Assembly (NCBI GenBank): GCA_040755195.1
Contig: JBFMBL010000071.1
Span: 1 to 8,170 of the forward strand
Direction of reading: 5' to 3'
DNA: 8,170 bases
Origin: SURF-55 sp040755195
GTDB taxonomy: Bacteria > Bacillota > Desulfotomaculia > Desulfotomaculales > Ammonificaceae
Part shown: positions 6,174 through 8,170 of the stretch, piece by piece
Layout of the letters: every line of letters starts with the position of its first letter
Position numbering within the stretch: position 1 is the stretch's first letter
Notes under the pieces: model-generated
The model's database searches: none
Seen by the model: only the letters and a program-made list of their open reading frames with translations
Told to the model about the DNA's origin: nothing
Position numbers and translations under genes: made by a program

Positions 6174-6690
6174 CTATCCGATCTTGTGGTGGGTAAGGGC
6201 GAGGTGTGACGGGTCGGGGTCGAAATAGTCACGGCTGAACTTCTTTACAAAACGGTCGCCTTCGATGTAGCTGGCGTCCCACGTGGCGTCGATGGTGACC
6301 CAGCGGTTGTTGACGAAGGCCTCGTTCCAGGCGTGGGTGGGCTTAGCCGGCCAGGGTTCGCCTTCCCGGCGGGCGTATCCCCGGACAACAACCGCCGGAA
6401 TCCCGTTGGCACGACAGAGGGCGGCAAGCAGGCGGCTGAAGTGTTCGCAAACACCGCTTTTGGATTGGAGGACCGCCGAGGCTCGCTTCTGGGGGACGTT
6501 TTGCTGCCGGGAGGCTGCGATATCATAGTCCACATTCTGGGCCACCCAGTCGTGGATAGCGGCTACCGTGGCCATCTGGTCTTCCCCGGCGAGTTGCCCG
6601 GGCGAGGTCCAGGACATTGGGATGGTTCCAGTCGATCCAGTCGATTGGCGCAAGGTTACGGACGTCCTGCCTGCCGGTGTTGTAACTGTC
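6174..6690 (-). pseudogene. Transglutaminase-like protein, 5'-truncated and frameshifted
   Basis: On the minus strand, frame A (from 6690) reads DSYNTGRQDVRNLAPIDWID, then WNHPNVLDLAR. Frame B then continues with QLAGEDQMATVAAIHDWVAQ, NVDYDIAAS, GVCEHFSRLLAALCRANGIP, HAWNEAFVNNRWVTIDATWD and YFDPDPSHLALTHHKIG, to TAG at 6176-6174. This is the transglutaminase core fold (Pfam Transglut_core), with catalytic Cys (codon 6449-6447, GVCEHF), His (6335-6333, HAWNE) and Asp (6290-6288, IDATWD) all present. The frames join when one base is dropped from GCCCGGGC at 6596-6603, i.e. one extra C/G. Family members are usually exported and have a signal peptide and an N-terminal domain; here both are gone, because a TAG and a GGGGACGGTTCT repeat stand directly before DSYNTG. 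A 198-codon open frame from ATG 6770 exists, but its first 58 or so residues (MPHRYLLL to PMSWTSPG) are out-of-frame translation. Confidence 0.8.
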
Positions 6691-6711
6691 GAGGGGACGG
6701 TTCTATTGACA
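6687..6711. repeat. REP-like GGGGACGGTTCT element
   Basis: TGTC (6687-6690) and GACA (6708-6711) bracket GAGGGGACGGTTCTATT. This is a degenerate member of the TGTCA-GGGGACGGTTCT-TGACA group and shares the GGGGAC core with the perfect palindrome at 1025-1049. It sits exactly at the broken 5' end of the transglutaminase remnant. Confidence 0.55.
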
Positions 6712-6761
6712 ACATTAAACATTGCAATAGAAACAGAAACCGATGATAGTAGGAGGTAACG

Positions 6762-6815
6762 ATGCGGCATGCAACGATGCCAGATGGACTGGTGCTAGAG
6801 ATTGCAACGGTTTAA
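6762..6815 (+). CDS. Possible 17-codon peptide with a strong ribosome binding site
   Basis: ATG 6762 is preceded by AGGAGGT (6751-6757), a near-perfect Shine-Dalgarno sequence, at a four-base gap. It reads MRHATMPDGLVLEIATV and stops at TAA 6813-6815. I do not recognise it. It may be a leader peptide, the start of a lost gene, or chance. There is no coding evidence beyond the ribosome binding site. Confidence 0.2.
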   Translation: MRHATMPDGLVLEIATV

Positions 6816-6909
6816 GGTGCCTAACTTTTTAACAATAACTGTGTAACTCCCGTATCTTTCAAGGCCGCTGTTGTTTGTCTGCAAGGTGGACTCTGCAGAA
6901 GACCGGAAT

Positions 6910-7016
6910 TTGTGAAGTGAGATGTGGAATGTTGGAAGTGAGATTGTTGAAGGAGTCGGCCTCCAGTCGACTCCAAAAGAATTCACACCTCTAACCTCAC
7001 ACATCCCACCTCTCAA
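6910..7016. repeat. Long imperfect inverted repeat with a nested hairpin
   Basis: The left arm (6910-6947, TTGTGAAGTGAGATGTGG onward) and the reverse complement of the right arm (6980-7016, TTGAGAGGTGGGATGTGT onward) agree at roughly 25 of 37 positions, and several mismatches are G-T pairs in RNA. Inside lies a perfect seven-pair hairpin, GGAGTCG (6952-6958) and CGACTCC (6968-6974). The whole would fold into a hairpin of about 107 nt. It contains no convincing gene. It could be a MITE-like insertion or a structured RNA. Confidence 0.55.
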
Positions 7017-7080
7017 AACGTCGTTCGCTCTGCGGCAAGACGATGTCGCGTCGGGCTGGAGCAAAGCCTCGCCGGTGGAC

Positions 7081-7143
7081 AAACGGCAGGTAAGAGCTCA
7101 GGCCCTTACCACGAAGACACGGTGCTTACCGGGACTGCCGTTT
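7081..7143 (+). ncRNA. Possible structured RNA element with two alternative pairings
   Basis: An outer stem, AAACGGCAG (7081-7089) with CTGCCGTTT (7135-7143), closes a 45-nt interior. Within it, GTAAG (7090-7094) pairs with CTTAC (7105-7109), and CGGT (7120-7123) with ACCG (7128-7131) around GCTT. CTTACC occurs twice (7105-7110, 7125-7130) and both copies can pair with GGTAAG (7089-7094), giving two exclusive folds. It lies 94 bp before the 94-residue gene. It matches no riboswitch class I can recall. The strand is assumed from the downstream gene. The 7144-7237 stretch behind it holds a GGTATATACC palindrome (7180-7189) and no clear promoter. Confidence 0.3.
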
Positions 7144-7237
7144 AATCTCAAGAAATCATCTTTCGTCTAATACAGTGTCGGTATATACCTGTCTCTACCT
7201 CGGGGAAATAAACTCAGTACTATAAGGTGGAATCCAG

Positions 7238-7522
7238 ATGGCTAAGAAAGGTTTTCATGGCATGCTGCCACCTACAGATCCACCAGAAGAGAATATTGAA
7301 GCGTGGCTCAATTATTTTGCTCAGTATAAGGGGCGATTTCGACGCTGGACAGACCCTTTTTCAAAGAAAGTTCAAATAATTATAAGACGTAGTGATAAAG
7401 AATTAGGAGGTGGGGGAAAACACCTCCTTGGAAGTCTTACCCGGGCGGGAATTATCGATGTATTTCTAAAGAAGTATGGAACAATTGATGCTGTTAATTC
7501 TGCAATAAAAAGCCGAGAGTAA
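7238..7522 (+). CDS. Hypothetical 94-residue protein
   Basis: The ATG start has AAGGTGG (7224-7230) seven bases upstream, so translation is plausible. The sequence is soluble and basic: MAKKGFHGMLPPTDPPEENI, WLNYFAQYKGRFRRWTDPFS, then a lysine- and glycine-rich middle (DKELGGGGKHLLG) and helical ends (RAGIIDVFLKKYGTIDAVNS). There is no signal peptide, membrane segment or cysteine. I do not recognise a family. The density of K and R and the aromatic W/Y/F residues would suit nucleic-acid contact, but that is only a guess. It stands alone, between the structured region upstream and the VOC gene 69 bp downstream, which could be co-transcribed because the weak GCGGC/GCCGC hairpin in the gap (7534-7557) lacks a T run. 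Confidence 0.65.
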   Translation: MAKKGFHGMLPPTDPPEENIEAWLNYFAQYKGRFRRWTDPFSKKVQIIIRRSDKELGGGGKHLLGSLTRAGIIDVFLKKYGTIDAVNSAIKSRE

Positions 7523-7591
7523 TCTTGAGAACCGCGGCATTGCTTAGCCTCAGCCGCTACGTAGACACTATACGAAAAAGACGAGGACAAC

Positions 7592-8080
7592 ATGAACCAT
7601 AAAACCGAAATCAGGTTTCACTCAACGGCCGCTTTTGTAAAGAATATCGAGGCCGCAAAAAGGTTTTACACGGAAACGCTGGAACAAGTGATTGAATTGG
7701 ATTTCGGCAAGAATGTTATCTTAAAAGGCGGGATAACGCTCTGGGAGATCGACCCCGATCATATAATTCCTAAGAAGCTGGGGTTGGGTCCGGTTATTGA
7801 CGAAAGAATCAACCGGTTTGAATTCTACTTCGAAACCGAGGATATTGACGGGGTAATTGAAAAGTTAAAAGAAAACGGTGTGGAGTTTCTCCACTTACTT
7901 CACGAAGAACCGTGGGGTCAGAGAACCGTGAGGTTTTTCGATCTTGACAGGCATCTTATTGAAGTTGGAGAAACTTTAGAGACGTTTGTTAAACGGCTCT
8001 ATGAAGAAGGCATGACACCCGAACAAGTATCCGAAAAGACATCAGTTCCCTTGGAAACGGTTAGAGAATTGATAAATTGA
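7592..8080 (+). CDS. VOC (glyoxalase/dioxygenase superfamily) protein with HTH-like tail
   Basis: The product is 162 residues, with ATG preceded by a weak GAGGA (7583-7587). The paired beta-alpha-beta modules of the vicinal-oxygen-chelate fold are clear: RFHSTAAFVKNIEAAKRFYT (8-27), ITLWEIDP (48-55), RFEFYFETEDIDGVIEKLKE (75-94), then EEPWGQRTVRFFDLDRHLIE (105-124). Candidate metal ligands are H10, a glutamate in FEFYFET (E77), and H121/E124 of DRHLIEVGE. Members bind a divalent metal and act as glyoxalases, dioxygenases or antibiotic-binding proteins; this subgroup has no assigned substrate that I know. The last 30 or so residues (FVKRLYEEGMTPEQVSEKTS, then VPLETVRELI) form two helices resembling a small helix-turn-helix, an extension seen in some close relatives. 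The gene looks intact. Confidence 0.88.
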   Translation: MNHKTEIRFHSTAAFVKNIEAAKRFYTETLEQVIELDFGKNVILKGGITLWEIDPDHIIPKKLGLGPVIDERINRFEFYFETEDIDGVIEKLKENGVEFLHLLHEEPWGQRTVRFFDLDRHLIEVGETLETFVKRLYEEGMTPEQVSEKTSVPLETVRELIN

Positions 8081-8099
8081 TACCACACTAGCAATCGGT

Positions 8100-8134
8100 T
8101 CACCTGAACGCTATTCCGCTGTCTCTCCAGGTGA
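8100..8134. repeat. Inverted repeat after the VOC gene
   Basis: TCACCTG (8100-8106) and CAGGTGA (8128-8134) form a seven-pair stem around 21 bases, 20 bp after the stop codon. No T run follows, so a terminator is not supported. The remaining bases to 8170 show no gene I can support. Confidence 0.35.
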
Positions 8135-8170
8135 GCTTGATCGTTGGGTGGCGACGCCGATCTCTTCTAG

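Noticed and set aside
6333..6746. Plus-strand frames over the transglutaminase remnant
   Set aside because: The minus strand carries the full Cys-His-Asp motif set. The plus-strand frames have no family resemblance, although the 6568-6759 frame is followed by a good AGGAGG.
6795..7082. 95-codon minus-strand frame across the long hairpin
   Set aside because: It runs through both arms of the inverted repeat, has no ribosome binding site, and its sequence follows the repeat rather than any protein family.
1..8170. CRISPR array, tRNA or rRNA genes
   Set aside because: No regularly spaced repeats, no tRNA T-arm pattern and no rRNA signature were seen on either strand.

Overview
The window looks like an accessory, repeat-rich part of a Gram-positive bacterial chromosome. 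My best guess is a Peptococcaceae-like clostridium (Pelotomaculum or Desulfotomaculum type). This is an inference from AGGAGG-type ribosome binding sites with GTG and TTG starts, an ECF sigma factor paired with a DUF4367 membrane protein, a secreted-type transglutaminase fold, and GGGGAC(GGTTCT) palindromes of the kind found near REP-associated transposases in such genomes. It cannot be proved from 8 kb. There is no rRNA, tRNA or CRISPR array.

Positions 1-1500 are a graveyard of broken genes. They hold a possible IS110-type transposase fragment, the C-terminal end of a REP-associated (Y1/HUH) transposase, the C-terminal half of a beta-class N4/N6 DNA methyltransferase with an in-frame TGA, half of an attC-like site, a perfect 12-bp palindrome, and a frameshifted remnant I do not recognise.

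Positions 1551-4158 carry two apparently intact genes. One is a small-molecule-type SAM methyltransferase. The other is a 505-residue protein joining an RNase H/integrase-like N-terminal region to an ST7-like TPR C-terminal region. The 367-bp gap between them holds at most a scrap of a permease gene on the minus strand. The 4159-4537 gap holds short repeats, a hairpin and a likely ECF promoter.

Positions 4474-6118 form a tidy two-gene signalling operon: autoregulated ECF promoter, sigma factor, overlapping single-pass membrane protein (presumed anti-sigma or regulator), and a UUCG-loop terminator. This is the best-defined functional unit here.

Positions 6174-6711 hold a minus-strand transglutaminase pseudogene. 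It is cut at its 5' end by a GGGGACGGTTCT repeat and frameshifted by one extra base. Positions 6712-7237 have no convincing gene but contain a roughly 107-nt long imperfect hairpin followed by a compact multi-stem structure with two mutually exclusive pairings. The window closes with an orphan 94-residue protein and a VOC-family protein with an HTH-like tail.

The most unusual items are the RNase H-like/ST7 fusion protein, the structured non-coding region 6910-7143, and the repeated link between GGGGAC palindromes and truncated gene ends.
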